This document shows, in pieces, positions 8,620 to 17,013 of a DNA stretch of 46,036 bases. The DNA comes from an uncultured Clostridia bacterium (lineage in GTDB: Bacteria; Bacillota; Clostridia; Oscillospirales; CAG-272): the NCBI GenBank assembly GCA_944384585.1, contig CALWTY010000016.1, positions 1-46,036 of the forward strand, read 5' to 3'. The notes beneath the pieces were generated by a model that had not been told where the DNA came from, did not search any database, and saw only the letters and a program-made list of their open reading frames with translations. The position numbers and the translations under genes are program-made. Position 1 is the stretch's first letter, and each line of letters opens with the position of its first letter.

Positions 8620-9477
8620 TTATATTCTGTCCGTCTCCCGAAGGGCGGGGACGGAAATCCAGGTAAAGGGCTTTTCGCGCGCTTCCCGCGCGGCGGTTCC
8701 CGCCGCCATGATCCGAAGCGTCTCGTCATGGGAAACGGGGATGTCTGCGGTATCGAAAAAGCTCACCAGACTCTCAATAAAGCCGCGGAAATAATCGCTC
8801 GTCACCGTCAGATCACAGCTTGCGGCAGCGGTCGTAAGCTGCGCGGTAAACGGCAGATCGGGGGAGGAGCCGGAGATGCTTCCCACCCGCCCGTCGGAAA
8901 AGCGGAGAAGGAGGAGGTAGTAGTTTTCCCCCGGCAGGTACATCACCTGCTCGGCGGGAACGCCCATCAGCATGAAAAGAGGCTCGAACTGATGGATCGA
9001 ATAGGTGTCAAAGGCATTCGGTCCGCGGAAATTCGCGGCGGTCAAGCTCTTTCTGTCGACCGCGCGGTATTCCTCGGCAAAGCGGAGCGCCGAGGAGGAC
9101 CAGCAGGGGGTGCCGCTCTCCTCCGCCGCAGCGAAGATGCGGCAGGCGGTCTGAAGATCGGGAGCAAAGGTTTTGTCGATGTAGACCGGCTTTCCGGAGC
9201 GGAGGGGAATGCGGCTGAGCTCCTCGTGCCGCTCACTGTTGTCGGGGGAGAGGACGATGATCCCGTCGCTCAGCGCCGTCAGCTCCGCGATGGAGTCGAC
9301 GGGCGTGACGCCGTATTTCCGACACCATTCCTCCGTCGTCATGCCGGAGTGCGGAGAGGCGATCTCACCGTAGGCATAGGCCACCTCCATCGCCCCGCCT
9401 GAGCTTTCCTTCAGCCATTCGGGGTAATGGTTGGCGTGCCATTCGTCAAGATAATAATCAATGAAACCGATTTTCAT
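8620..9477 (-). CDS. Gfo/Idh/MocA-like oxidoreductase
   Basis: A 285-residue protein resembling the NAD-dependent sugar oxidoreductase family. The N-terminal half is Rossmann-like (IAELTALSDGIIVLSPDNSERHEEL, then SGKPVYIDKTFAPDLQTA, the place where the family has its conserved Lys-Pro step). The C-terminal half is the predicted alpha/beta substrate domain. It is shorter than the usual 330-380 residues and lacks an obvious glycine-rich GxGxxG at the start, so a non-catalytic or specialised member is possible. GGAGGTGCCGAT precedes the ATG at 9477. It is the first gene of the leftward glycan series and ends 14 bases before the solute-binding protein starts. Confidence 0.7.
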   Translation of the reverse strand: MKIGFIDYYLDEWHANHYPEWLKESSGGAMEVAYAYGEIASPHSGMTTEEWCRKYGVTPVDSIAELTALSDGIIVLSPDNSERHEELSRIPLRSGKPVYIDKTFAPDLQTACRIFAAAEESGTPCWSSSALRFAEEYRAVDRKSLTAANFRGPNAFDTYSIHQFEPLFMLMGVPAEQVMYLPGENYYLLLLRFSDGRVGSISGSSPDLPFTAQLTTAAASCDLTVTSDYFRGFIESLVSFFDTADIPVSHDETLRIMAAGTAAREAREKPFTWISVPALRETDRI

Positions 9478-9794
9478 ATCGGCACCTCCTTCCCGGGCGT
9501 TCCTCCGCACATTTGATATGACGGAGTCTCTCCGGCAATCCTTCCGCCGTCCTCTGCGGAAGCGAAAAAATCACCGTTCCCGATAATCGCCTTATGACGG
9601 CATTTGCTTGTGTCATTTATGCTATGTATTTATTTTAACAAAAGATAACAACTTCGTCTTTGTTATCAATTCACCAATAATTTAGCACTTTTGTCAAATT
9701 CATAAATTCTATTGCAAAAAGAAATGTGATATGATATAATGACAACGACGCTTGTCCACCCCTCCTCATATCCGGAAGAAAGAAGGCGGCACCG
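9478..9794. promoter_or_regulatory. divergent control region between the leftward glycan series and the AraC-GH31 pair
   Basis: About 300 bases, AT-rich in the middle. The rightward AraC promoter is near-consensus (listed separately). A leftward promoter must also lie here, but the candidates around 9625-9660 (TTGTTA-like -35, poor -10) are weak, fitting a promoter that needs an activator such as AraC. Confidence 0.5.
9712..9740 (+). promoter_or_regulatory. sigma-A-like promoter of the second AraC gene
   Basis: TTGCAA (9712-9717), a 17-base spacer and TATAAT (9735-9740) lead into the AraC-type gene at 9795. A leader of about 48 bases is predicted. Confidence 0.75.
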
Positions 9795-10721
9795 ATGATC
9801 GATCAGTACAACCGATATCACTTTGAAAACAAGTTTTTCGATAACCCGAAGAAATGCGGCGGCCTGTTCATCTATCAGCTCGGAGAAATGCTCTGCCATT
9901 CCTCCACCGTGATCCTTCCGCACAACCAGCCCTGCTATGAATTGACCTATGTTCTGTCGGGAAGCGGCACGAACATCACGAACAACGTTGAGACCCCGAT
10001 CAATCCCGGCGACTGCACCGTCAATTTCCCCGGCGATATTCACAGCATCGTTTCCGACGAGCATAAACCGCTGCGCTACGCCTTCTGCGGCTTTATGCCC
10101 AATCCCGACGATCCCGTCTGCACGGCGCTGACCGACGAGCTTCTCCGCCTTTTTCACGGGACAAGCGAGCGCCTTCTTCGTTTAAAGGAAGAGGACAGCG
10201 TCTTCTATGAGCTGTTTGCCGAGATCAATTCCTCCGATTTCATGGCGGCGGAGATGATCACCGCACTCCTCTCCCGGCTGCTTATTCTGCTCATCCGCGC
10301 CAAGAAAAAGGAATCCAAGGCCTTCTATGCGCCGAGGATCAAGAGCGAGGTCATCCTGGCCTATCAGATCCAGCAATATCTGCTCCACCATATCTGCGAA
10401 ATCAAGAATCTCACCGATCTCGAGCCGCTCTTCAATTACAATTATCGCTATCTCACCAAATGCTTCAAAAAAACGACGGGGGAAACGCTGGGGGAATATC
10501 ACGCCAGATGCCGGATGAATACCGCCCGCAAGCTGCTGAGCGACGGGCTTTCCGTCACACGGGTCAGCGATACCCTGAAATACTCCTCGATTCATGTCTT
10601 TACCCGCAGCTTCAAGAATTACTTCGGAATGACCCCCACCGAATACCGACGCAACATAAGACAAGCCGACGATCTCGCCTCACCGAAAGGAGATTTCCCC
10701 GATGAAAGCCACGCTCTGTAA
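9795..10721 (+). CDS. AraC-family transcriptional regulator
   Basis: A 308-residue regulator with an N-terminal cupin arm (CYELTYVLSGSGTNITNN, NPGDCTVNFPGDIHSIV) and a C-terminal AraC DNA-binding domain (YRYLTKCFKKTTGETLGEYH, then SIHVFTRSFKNYFGMTPTEYRR). It probably senses the sugar handled by this locus and acts on the divergent leftward series, the GH31 gene, or both. Its last 20 bases overlap the start of the GH31 gene, so the two are very likely transcribed together and translationally coupled. Only about one residue in four is shared by eye with the regulator at 316, mostly in the HTH part, so they are separate family members rather than a recent duplicate. Confidence 0.9.
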   Translation: MIDQYNRYHFENKFFDNPKKCGGLFIYQLGEMLCHSSTVILPHNQPCYELTYVLSGSGTNITNNVETPINPGDCTVNFPGDIHSIVSDEHKPLRYAFCGFMPNPDDPVCTALTDELLRLFHGTSERLLRLKEEDSVFYELFAEINSSDFMAAEMITALLSRLLILLIRAKKKESKAFYAPRIKSEVILAYQIQQYLLHHICEIKNLTDLEPLFNYNYRYLTKCFKKTTGETLGEYHARCRMNTARKLLSDGLSVTRVSDTLKYSSIHVFTRSFKNYFGMTPTEYRRNIRQADDLASPKGDFPDESHAL

Positions 10722-12612
10722 GATCACCTACGGCACTCCGGAAGACTTTGTGCCCTCCCGCTTTGCCCCTTCCCCGAAGCTCCCTGTCAGAACGCTTTCC
10801 CCCGATTCCGTCCCCGAGATCACCTTTTCCGTCTCGCTGCGGGGCTGCAGGCTGACCCTGCCCCTGACCGCCCAAACGAAGATTTACGGCTTCGGGCTTC
10901 AGCTCAACGCCTTTGACCACCGCGGGAACAAGGTCACCTGCCGCGTCAACGCCGATCCCCGCTCCGCAAGCGGAGATTCCCATGCGCCGGTCCCCTTCTT
11001 TGTCACAAACGAAGGATGGGGGCTGTATGCCGATACCGCCCGCAGCGCCGTATTTCAGTGCGGGAGCGATCTCAACACCGGCCGCTCCTCCCTCCCGGAA
11101 ACAGGGGAAACCGCCGTCATGACCGACACGGCGGAGCTATATCGGGCGCGCACCTCGGAAGCCTCCGTTCTGACGCTGGAGATCCCGTTCGCGTCGGGCG
11201 TCGATCTTTATTTCATCAAGGGCGACACCGTTCTCGACATCGTCTCCGCCTATAACCTGTTGGCGGGAGGCGGTTGCATGCCGCCTCTGTGGGGGCTGGG
11301 GAATTTCTATCGCTGCTGCGGACAATTCCGCGAGGAGCAGGTTCTTGAGACTGCCGATGACTTCCGCAGCCTCGATCTGCCCTGCGATACCCTCGGGCTG
11401 GAGCCGGGCTGGCACAGCCACAGCTACTCCTGCTCTTTTGTCTGGAGCGAACGGTTTCCTCATCACAAAGCGATGCTCGATCGGCTCGCCGCGCTCGGCT
11501 TCAAGGTCAATCTGTGGGAGCATGCCTTCACCAACCCCGCCGCGCCCTTTTATGATAAGATGATCCCCTTCTCGGGAGAATATCTGGTCTGGAACGGGCT
11601 TGTCCCGGATTTCTCACTCCCCGGGGCGGAGGAGCTCTTTTCGTCATATCACAAGACCCTCTGCGACGAGGGTGTCTCAGGCTTCAAGCTCGACGAATGC
11701 GACGGAAGCGACTTTACCGGCGGCTGGTCCTTTCCCGATTGCGCCCGGTTCCCCTCCGGCATGGACGGGGAGCAATATCATCATCTCTTCGGTACGCTCT
11801 ATGCCCGCACGATCAAAAAAGCGCTCGGAAGCCGACGCACCCTCTCGGAGATCCGGAATCTCGGCGCGCTGGCCGCCCCCTATCCCTTCGTGCTGTACAG
11901 CGATCTCTACGACTTCGGGAATTTTCTGACCGGCGTCGTCAACTCCGGCTTTTCGGGGCTGCTCTGGGCACCGGAGCTGCGCCACGCCGCGAGCAAAAGC
12001 GATCTGATCCGCCGCCTTCAGCTTACCGCCTTCTCGGCGCATTCCCTGATCAACGCCTGGTATATGGAGAAAATGCCCTGGCTCGAATTTGACGCCACCG
12101 ACGAGGTGCGGCGGATTCTCCGTCTCCGCATGAGCTTCCTTCCCTATCTCTACACCGCCTTCTATGATTATCATACCGAGGGCAAGCCCCCCGTCCGCGC
12201 CCTGGTCTGCGATTATCCCGACGCCGACGGGATCTCCGATGAGTATCTCTTCGGAGATCTGCTGGTCGCGCCGATCGCGCCGGAGCAGGACGGCCGCGAG
12301 GTATGGCTGCCGGATGGCGTATGGTACGGCTTTTTCGACGGCAGGCGGTATGAGGGAGGGGTTCACAGCGTCAGCACAAACGATATACCCCTGTATGTAA
12401 AGGAGGGGACGCTGCTTCCCCTGGCTGACCCGGTCTCTCATGTCGATCCCGACACCGTCTTCGATATTACGCTGCTCCCCTTCGGGGACTGCTCCGACGC
12501 CGTCTGCCGACTGATTGAGGACGACGGAATGACCGACGGCGCCGACTGCCGCGTCATCACGCTCCGTCAGGGGGAGCATCCCGCCTGCAAGCGATACCGG
12601 ATCAAGCCCTGA
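10702..12612 (+). CDS. glycoside hydrolase family 31 (alpha-glucosidase/alpha-xylosidase type)
   Basis: A 636-residue retaining alpha-glycosidase of GH31. A beta-sandwich N-terminal part (NAFDHRGNKVTCRVNADPR) precedes the (beta/alpha)8 barrel. The nucleophile is D331 in GFKLDECDG; the acid/base Asp is probably in the YSDLYDF stretch near residue 400. The C-terminal part has the family beta-sandwich (YLFGDLLVAPI, VWLPDGVWYGFFDG). No signal peptide, so it acts inside the cell on alpha-linked oligosaccharides or alpha-xylosides; the substrate is not resolvable. AAAGGAG lies inside the end of the AraC gene and sets the ATG at 10702. Confidence 0.9.
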   Translation: MKATLCKITYGTPEDFVPSRFAPSPKLPVRTLSPDSVPEITFSVSLRGCRLTLPLTAQTKIYGFGLQLNAFDHRGNKVTCRVNADPRSASGDSHAPVPFFVTNEGWGLYADTARSAVFQCGSDLNTGRSSLPETGETAVMTDTAELYRARTSEASVLTLEIPFASGVDLYFIKGDTVLDIVSAYNLLAGGGCMPPLWGLGNFYRCCGQFREEQVLETADDFRSLDLPCDTLGLEPGWHSHSYSCSFVWSERFPHHKAMLDRLAALGFKVNLWEHAFTNPAAPFYDKMIPFSGEYLVWNGLVPDFSLPGAEELFSSYHKTLCDEGVSGFKLDECDGSDFTGGWSFPDCARFPSGMDGEQYHHLFGTLYARTIKKALGSRRTLSEIRNLGALAAPYPFVLYSDLYDFGNFLTGVVNSGFSGLLWAPELRHAASKSDLIRRLQLTAFSAHSLINAWYMEKMPWLEFDATDEVRRILRLRMSFLPYLYTAFYDYHTEGKPPVRALVCDYPDADGISDEYLFGDLLVAPIAPEQDGREVWLPDGVWYGFFDGRRYEGGVHSVSTNDIPLYVKEGTLLPLADPVSHVDPDTVFDITLLPFGDCSDAVCRLIEDDGMTDGADCRVITLRQGEHPACKRYRIKP

Positions 12613-12638
12613 GCCTCAAAAGCCGCCCGACAAGCAAG

Positions 12639-12690
12639 ACTCCCCTCTCCGACCGAAAAGATCGAAGAGGGGAGTTTTCCTTTTTTCGGG
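12639..12690 (+). terminator. terminator after the GH31 gene
   Basis: A 10-bp stem (12639-12648 with 12666-12675), extended by imperfect pairing in the loop, is followed by TTTTCCTTTTTT on the plus strand. Confidence 0.85.
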
Positions 12691-12697
12691 GATAGCG

Positions 12698-12772
12698 GGA
12701 GAGGGCGCTCCGTCGGGGAAGCTCCTGCGCCTCCCCTTCGCCCGATTTCAGGATGGAGCGCTCGCCCTCTCC
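12698..12772. repeat. imperfect inverted repeat between convergent GH31 and spoVA genes
   Basis: A perfect 10-bp arm (12698-12707) pairs with 12763-12772 and the pairing extends imperfectly inwards. There is no T run on either side. It lies between converging transcription units and may add to termination or simply be an extragenic palindrome. Confidence 0.4.
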
Positions 12773-12842
12773 ACCGTCTCCGCCGCGTTTGTTACCTGTC
12801 GCGGCGCGGAAAGCCGTCAACCCTTGCGGCTGCGGCAGGCGG

Positions 12843-13211
12843 TCATTTCGGCTTCCCGCGGAAGATCAGGGCGGCGAGCAGCCCGAAAAACATAGCGGCC
12901 GTGATGCCTCCCGCCGTCCCGGTGAGTCCTCCCGTCACAGCGCCGATCAATCCGCGCTCGTCAACCGCCCTTTCAACGCCCTTTGCAAGGGAATAGCCGA
13001 AGCCCGTCAGCGGCGTTGCCGCGCCGTTTCCCGCAAATCGGACAAGCGGCTCGTACAGACCGACTGCGGTGAGAAAAACGCCCGCCACGACATAGGAAAC
13101 GAGAATTCTCGCCGGGGTCAGTTTTGTCCTGTCGATCAGAAGCTGCGCCACGGCGCAGAGAAAGCCGCCGACGAGAAAGGCAAACAGCAGCTTCAGAAGA
13201 AACCCGGTCAT
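12843..13211 (-). CDS. spoVAE: stage V sporulation protein AE (SpoVAE/EB)
   Basis: A 122-residue, four-helix membrane protein of the SpoVA channel that moves Ca-dipicolinate into the forespore and out again at germination. Family features seen: AFLVGGFLCAVAQLLIDRT near the start, GLYEPLVRFAGNGAATPLTGFG in the middle, and a last hydrophobic helix ending RGKPK. The start codon overlaps the stop of spoVAD (ATGA), so translation is coupled. It is the last gene of the leftward spoVAC-spoVAD-spoVAE set. Confidence 0.93.
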   Translation of the reverse strand: MTGFLLKLLFAFLVGGFLCAVAQLLIDRTKLTPARILVSYVVAGVFLTAVGLYEPLVRFAGNGAATPLTGFGYSLAKGVERAVDERGLIGAVTGGLTGTAGGITAAMFFGLLAALIFRGKPK

Positions 13212-14227
13212 AGATTCCGCTCCTTTGTGATCCTGACAAGATGCGCGATACCGGGGATGCTCTGTCCCTGCAGCACCAGCATGGGACTCATGAGCGCACC
13301 GGTCGCAACGAAGAGAATATCGTGATATTCCCCCTTCTCCAGCTTCGGGAGGATATAGGCCGACAGCACCGACGCCGAACAGCCGCAGCCCGAGCCGCCC
13401 GCGTGCATATCCTGTCCTTCCCGGTCATAGATGAGCAGCCCGCAGTCGAGGTAATTGTCCGAAAGGTTGATCCCGTCGGCACACATCATCTCGTTCACGA
13501 TGGAATGCCCCTCAAAGCCGAGGTCACCCGTGAAGATCGCATCGAAATCGCTTGGCTTCATCCCGGATTCTCGGAAATATCTTGTCAGGGTATCGACCGC
13601 CGCGGGCGCCATTGCCGCGCCCATGTTGTTCGGATCGGTTATGCCACGGTCAATGCTCTTCCCCGGCATCAGCTCCGTGATATACGCACCCTGCCCGTCC
13701 CCCAGGATGAATGCCGCCGCGCCCGTCACCGTCCACTGCGAGGTCGGCGTTCTGATCCCGCCGTATTCCACGGGAAACCGGAACTGCCGCTCGGCGGAGC
13801 AGTTATGGGAGGAGGTCACGACAGCCGCGCTCCCGCTCTCTGTCGAATTCATCCAGAGCGAGGCGAGGATCAGCCCCTCCGCCGAGGTGGAGCACGCGCC
13901 GTAAAGTCCGAAGAACGGCGCGTTGATGTCAAGAAGTCCGTAGCTTGAGCTGGTACACTGGTTGATCAGGTCGCCTGCAAACAGCGCGCCGAGGGAATCG
14001 GCAGGCACTTTGGCTTTGGCAAGCGCGAGGTTGAGCGCAATATGCTGCATCTCCCCTTCCGACAGCTCCCATGTCTTCTGCCCGAACCGATCGGTGGCGT
14101 CGTGATAGTCGAACTGCGCACCGAGAGGACCTTCATGCTCCTTCTTCCCCACCGCCGCGGCATGTCCGATGATCGAGGGACAGCGCTTGAGGCGGATGAT
14201 TCCTGATTTCCGATTGTTCCCTTCCAT
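13208..14227 (-). CDS. spoVAD: stage V sporulation protein AD (SpoVAD)
   Basis: A 339-residue, thiolase-fold soluble subunit of the SpoVA complex that binds dipicolinic acid on the outside of the inner spore membrane. Seen in the sequence: the start of the fold at LKRCPSIIGHAAAVGKKEHEG, the thiolase-like Cys region FFGLYGACSTSAEGL, and the C-terminal MHAGGSGCGCSA and FVATGALMSPM. The length matches the family. Start overlap and spacing show an operon with the genes on either side. Its presence is strong evidence that the organism forms endospores. Confidence 0.96.
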   Translation of the reverse strand: MEGNNRKSGIIRLKRCPSIIGHAAAVGKKEHEGPLGAQFDYHDATDRFGQKTWELSEGEMQHIALNLALAKAKVPADSLGALFAGDLINQCTSSSYGLLDINAPFFGLYGACSTSAEGLILASLWMNSTESGSAAVVTSSHNCSAERQFRFPVEYGGIRTPTSQWTVTGAAAFILGDGQGAYITELMPGKSIDRGITDPNNMGAAMAPAAVDTLTRYFRESGMKPSDFDAIFTGDLGFEGHSIVNEMMCADGINLSDNYLDCGLLIYDREGQDMHAGGSGCGCSASVLSAYILPKLEKGEYHDILFVATGALMSPMLVLQGQSIPGIAHLVRITKERNL

Positions 14228-14239
14228 CCCGCGCTCCTT

Positions 14240-14683
14240 TCACCGCAGCTGCCCGAGGGCCCAGTACAGAACGCCCCAAACGACCGACGCCGACGTTCCG
14301 TAAAGGATCACGGGACCCGCCACCGAAAACAGCTTCGCGCCGAGTCCGAGAACCAGCCCCTCGTTCTTACTGTCCAGCGCCGGCGAGACGACGGCGTTGG
14401 CAAAGCCGGTAATCGGTACCAGCGTTCCCGCCCCGCAGAACCCGGCAAGATTATCGAAGATCCCCAGCCCCGTGAGCAGCGCCGTCAGAAATATGAGGAT
14501 CATCGGCACAAGAATCCGCACGGTTTCCTCCGCAATCCGCAAGGAAAGGAACAGCTCGCTCATCCCCTGTGCCCCCGCGCAGATCAGCCCTCCCGTCAGA
14601 AACGCCCGCAGACAATCGGGGAGCAGATCGGATTTCTTCGCCCGCTTCCCGGCATAGACCGCATATTCCGTCGTGTTTTTCAT
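14240..14683 (-). CDS. spoVAC: stage V sporulation protein AC (SpoVAC)
   Basis: A 147-residue membrane protein, the mechanosensitive-channel-like subunit of the SpoVA dipicolinate transporter. Hydrophobic helices and the family stretch AGFCGAGTLVPITGFANAVVSPA are visible, followed by GLGAKLFSVAGPVILYG. The ATG at 14683 is preferred over a TTG at 14713, though its ribosome site (GGGATGAAAGC) is weak. It is the first gene of the spoVA operon; spoVAC genes are transcribed in the forespore by sigma-G, but I cannot identify the promoter with confidence. Confidence 0.94.
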   Translation of the reverse strand: MKNTTEYAVYAGKRAKKSDLLPDCLRAFLTGGLICAGAQGMSELFLSLRIAEETVRILVPMILIFLTALLTGLGIFDNLAGFCGAGTLVPITGFANAVVSPALDSKNEGLVLGLGAKLFSVAGPVILYGTSASVVWGVLYWALGQLR

Positions 14684-14714
14684 GCTTTCATCCCGCTTTC
14701 CCGTTTCGGGCAAA

Positions 14715-14750
14715 ACGGCGGAAGCCCCGTCGCTCCGGGGCTTCCGCCGT
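14715..14750. terminator. perfect hairpin upstream of spoVAC
   Basis: A perfect 14-bp stem (14715-14728 with 14737-14750) with an eight-base loop. The T tails are short on both strands (GTTTTG on minus, GTTTGC on plus). It may stop readthrough from the AP2 gene and the surface operon into spoVA, or act in the spoVA leader. Confidence 0.5.
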
Positions 14751-14940
14751 TTGCTCCGTTCTGACAGCAGTATCTGCAGAATCGGAGCGCTTTATGCATC
14801 CTTTGCGGCGGAACGGTCAAATAGCCGCGTTCCGCCTCGATTTCCTCGCGCTCTTCCGGGGCCCTTCCTTCCGCCTTGCCGACAGCGCCGCTTCGGCTCA
14901 ATCCTCTTGCAGCCTCCGCCGACCCTGCGCGTTTCCCCGG

Positions 14941-15111
14941 TCATCCCGTCTGTCCGACGGGAAGGATCCGTTCCTCCCGTTCCGCCGCAGAAGCCCGCTC
15001 CTCGGCGGAGCGGCGGGAGAGAAAACTTCCGTACAGCTCCTCCTCCGCACGCCGTCTGGCCTGAATTGCGTCGTCCTTCTCCCGGTATGTGCCGAGATAA
15101 TGGCGCTTCCC
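14941..15111 (-). pseudogene. C-terminal part of the AP2-domain gene, beyond an in-frame TAG
   Basis: The same frame continues past the amber stop for 56 codons to a TGA. It begins GKRHYLGTYREKDDAIQARR, which is the canonical second half of an AP2/ERF-type DNA-binding domain (strand, then LG-[TS]-Y/F, then the amphipathic helix), and continues as a charged tail. No start codon or ribosome site of its own is evident. This shows that the upstream gene was once longer, or is read through. Confidence 0.75.
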
Positions 15112-15639
15112 CTAAAAGCGGATCTCCGCGCGCCAATAATCATGCCGCTTGACATGATACACCCCGCGATATCCGCTGGTATTGGCTTTGCCCGGTGTCA
15201 TGTCCCGTATTTTCGAAAGCTGCGTTCCCTCGACAAAGCCGGCGGCGGCTCTTGCGCCGGATGCCGCGTATGCGGCGGCGCAGGCGGCGCACATACTGAG
15301 ATGCGGGGATTTCAGGCTGTCGGTCGCCTTGTAGGTGATCGCGCCGCATTCGCACCGGCATTCCCATTGCGGCGTTGTCCGTCTCCCGCGGGAGCCCCGC
15401 CGATCGGAGCGCCCCAGCACCGTCAGCCTCCCGAAGACCATGCCGGTCAGATCGGGCGACTTCCGGCAGCCGCAGTTGGTGGTCCTGCCGCTGTTGAGAT
15501 TGCCCGTCGTCGCCGTACAGACCCCGCCGCAGTCACATCGGCAGAGCCAGCGGCGCCGGCCCCCGGGGTCGGACGGCTCTCTGCTGATCACAATCAGCTT
15601 TCCGAACCGTCTGCCGATCATATCCTGATCGTTTCTCAT
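15112..15639 (-). pseudogene. AP2-domain, zinc-ribbon-like DNA-binding protein cut by TAG
   Basis: A 175-codon frame. It opens with DMIGRRFGKLIVISREPS and two CxC...CGC-type Cys clusters (LCRCDCGG, TNCGC; then ECRCECGA, CAAC), the arrangement usual in phage and mobile-element proteins that carry AP2 or HNH domains. It then runs into an AP2 domain (TSGYRGVYHVKRHDYWRAEIRF) and stops at TAG in mid-domain; the rest of the domain follows in the same frame. The likely ancestral codon is CAG or AAG. GGGAGGAAACGAAGG sets the ATG at 15639. A DNA-binding or homing-type function is inferred from domain types. It may be a young pseudogene, a suppressed gene or a base-call error. Confidence 0.7.
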
Positions 15640-15725
15640 CCTTCGTTTCCTCCCGCCGCAGCGATCCCTCCGTATCGTCTGCACTTCGATGAAATCGTGT
15701 CAGCTCCGCCAGATCGCGCGATCCG

Positions 15726-16106
15726 CTATACCCTTTTCCGGCGCTTGCAGACCGCCGTGAAGAAGAGGATCGCGCAGCAGGCGCAGATCATCAGAAGTGC
15801 AAGAAGCAGATTGCCGTCGTCTCCTGTCGGAGGCGGCTGCGGGTCGGTGTCCTCTGCGGGAAACTCCTCCACCCTGAACTGCCAGTCCAGGAAGCCGACC
15901 GCGCCGCCGTATCGGCTGTCCAGCGTGACAGGGACTGTCAGCGTGACATCGAGATTGACCTCGCCGCCGGAACAAAGCGTTCCGAGCAGGACCCAGTCGG
16001 TCAGGCCGTCGGTCTGCTCCGCCGTCGCGTCAAACATATACGCCATCTCATTATCCGCGGATTTCGCCACCGTCATACGAAGCTGCGAAAAAATCTTCCG
16101 ATCCAT
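15726..16106 (-). pseudogene. C-terminal part of wall-anchor protein, separated by a frameshift
   Basis: This frame holds the second half of the protein that starts at 16380. The sense part begins at about [20 protein letters not shown] and includes a beta-sandwich-like section (LTVPVTLDSRYGG, GFLDWQFRVEE). It ends with a sorting-type tail: PQPPPTGDD, a hydrophobic helix, and KRRKRV. The two halves join smoothly if one T is removed from the T6 run at about 16091-16096. The ATG inside the overlap at 16106 has no convincing ribosome site. Confidence 0.75.
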
Positions 16107-16380
16107 CCTGCGCCCCGAGAGAGCGCAGGTATATCTTCACCTTGACCTTGTCCTTCGCGTCGTTCTTTACGGTGATTTTCTGCGTCAGCGAATCCCCCGG
16201 CATGACGTTCTTGAAGTTTTCGAAAAGATCGCTTGGGGAATAGGCGCTGCCGGGCGTGAAGATAAAGTCCTTCGCATTGCCGTCATAGCTGACGCCTGCG
16301 GCTGCGGCCGTCACCGCTCCGCTCATCAGGAGGGCGGCAGCGGCAAGAAGGAGCCATGCTTTCCCGATCCATCGTTTCAT
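16051..16380 (-). CDS. N-terminal part of a secreted wall-anchor protein (frameshifted)
   Basis: A 109-codon frame with a signal peptide ([20 protein letters not shown]) and the start of a TasA-like or anchor-type beta domain ([22 protein letters not shown]). After GAQDGSEDF the true continuation moves to the other frame, so the last ~15 residues here are probably out of frame. The rebuilt protein would be about 217 residues with a PPPTGD sorting signal. AAGGAGC precedes the ATG, which nearly abuts the upstream stop. As the last gene of the operon it could attach the secreted filament or adhesin to the wall, a role inferred from position and the anchor. Confidence 0.75.
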   Translation of the reverse strand: MKRWIGKAWLLLAAAALLMSGAVTAAAAGVSYDGNAKDFIFTPGSAYSPSDLFENFKNVMPGDSLTQKITVKNDAKDKVKVKIYLRSLGAQDGSEDFFAASYDGGEIRG

Positions 16381-16381
16381 A

Positions 16382-16996
16382 TTATGCTCCTTCCTTTTTG
16401 ATCACAAGTGAAGTGCCGTTCACCGACTCGACGGCTGTCCAATTATCGATCACCGCTTTCCCGGGGGAGGCCTGAATGGAGGACGCCGCGATCTTCACCG
16501 ACAGACGGAAGCCCTCGGGAGAATTGACTGCGCTCAGGCTCTTAATCAGATCCGCCGTGTCCGCTCCCGCTGCCACGGGGCGGGTGTAGTACCAGAAGCC
16601 GTCGAAGCCCGGCTCCCAGCCTTCGTTTTCGGAATACGTCACGGTGTAATCGACGCCGGCCTGCGGCTTCCCGGCAAAGACATCCCCGTCCGCCGCCACC
16701 CACGTCACCGCGATGGCAGCGCGGATGTAGGCATCGGTGTTGCCGGTATTCCGGATCCGAACGTCGGTTTTGGTCACCCCGTCAAAGGTGCTTCCGTCCG
16801 CGCCCTCCAGAACCCGGCAGGAGACCTGCCCCGGCTGAAAGAGATTGGTCAGCGGTCCGGTCCCGGTATGCAGCACGGCAAGGGAGGCGGCGGAGGCCAG
16901 AAGGCAGAACGCCGAGAGAATCGCCAATGCCCATTGACGTCGTCTGACCGGCCTCGGTCTTCTGCGGCTCCAAGCCCCGTCTCGTTCGTGGTTCAT
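16382..16996 (-). CDS. TasA/camelysin-like secreted protein
   Basis: A 204-residue protein with a basic N-terminus ([12 protein letters not shown]), one hydrophobic segment and a single beta-sandwich-like domain. The family's mid-region pattern is seen at [22 protein letters not shown] and in the [11 protein letters not shown] segment. This is the camelysin/TasA type processed by SipW peptidases, which can polymerise into extracellular fibres. AAGGAGGGGATCAGC fixes the ATG at 16996; this start lies inside the end region of the giant adhesin's shifted frame, so the genes are tightly linked. It differs from the five copies near sipW and may be a base or adaptor unit. Confidence 0.78.
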   Translation of the reverse strand: MNHERDGAWSRRRPRPVRRRQWALAILSAFCLLASAASLAVLHTGTGPLTNLFQPGQVSCRVLEGADGSTFDGVTKTDVRIRNTGNTDAYIRAAIAVTWVAADGDVFAGKPQAGVDYTVTYSENEGWEPGFDGFWYYTRPVAAGADTADLIKSLSAVNSPEGFRLSVKIAASSIQASPGKAVIDNWTAVESVNGTSLVIKKEGA

Positions 16997-17013
16997 GCTG
17001 ATCCCCTCCTTTC

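Noticed and set aside
14751..14830. Possible sigma-G promoter of spoVAC (GCATA-type -35 on the minus strand near 14790)
   Set aside because: The -10 half does not match well enough, and a strong hairpin lies between it and the gene. I could not support it from sequence alone.
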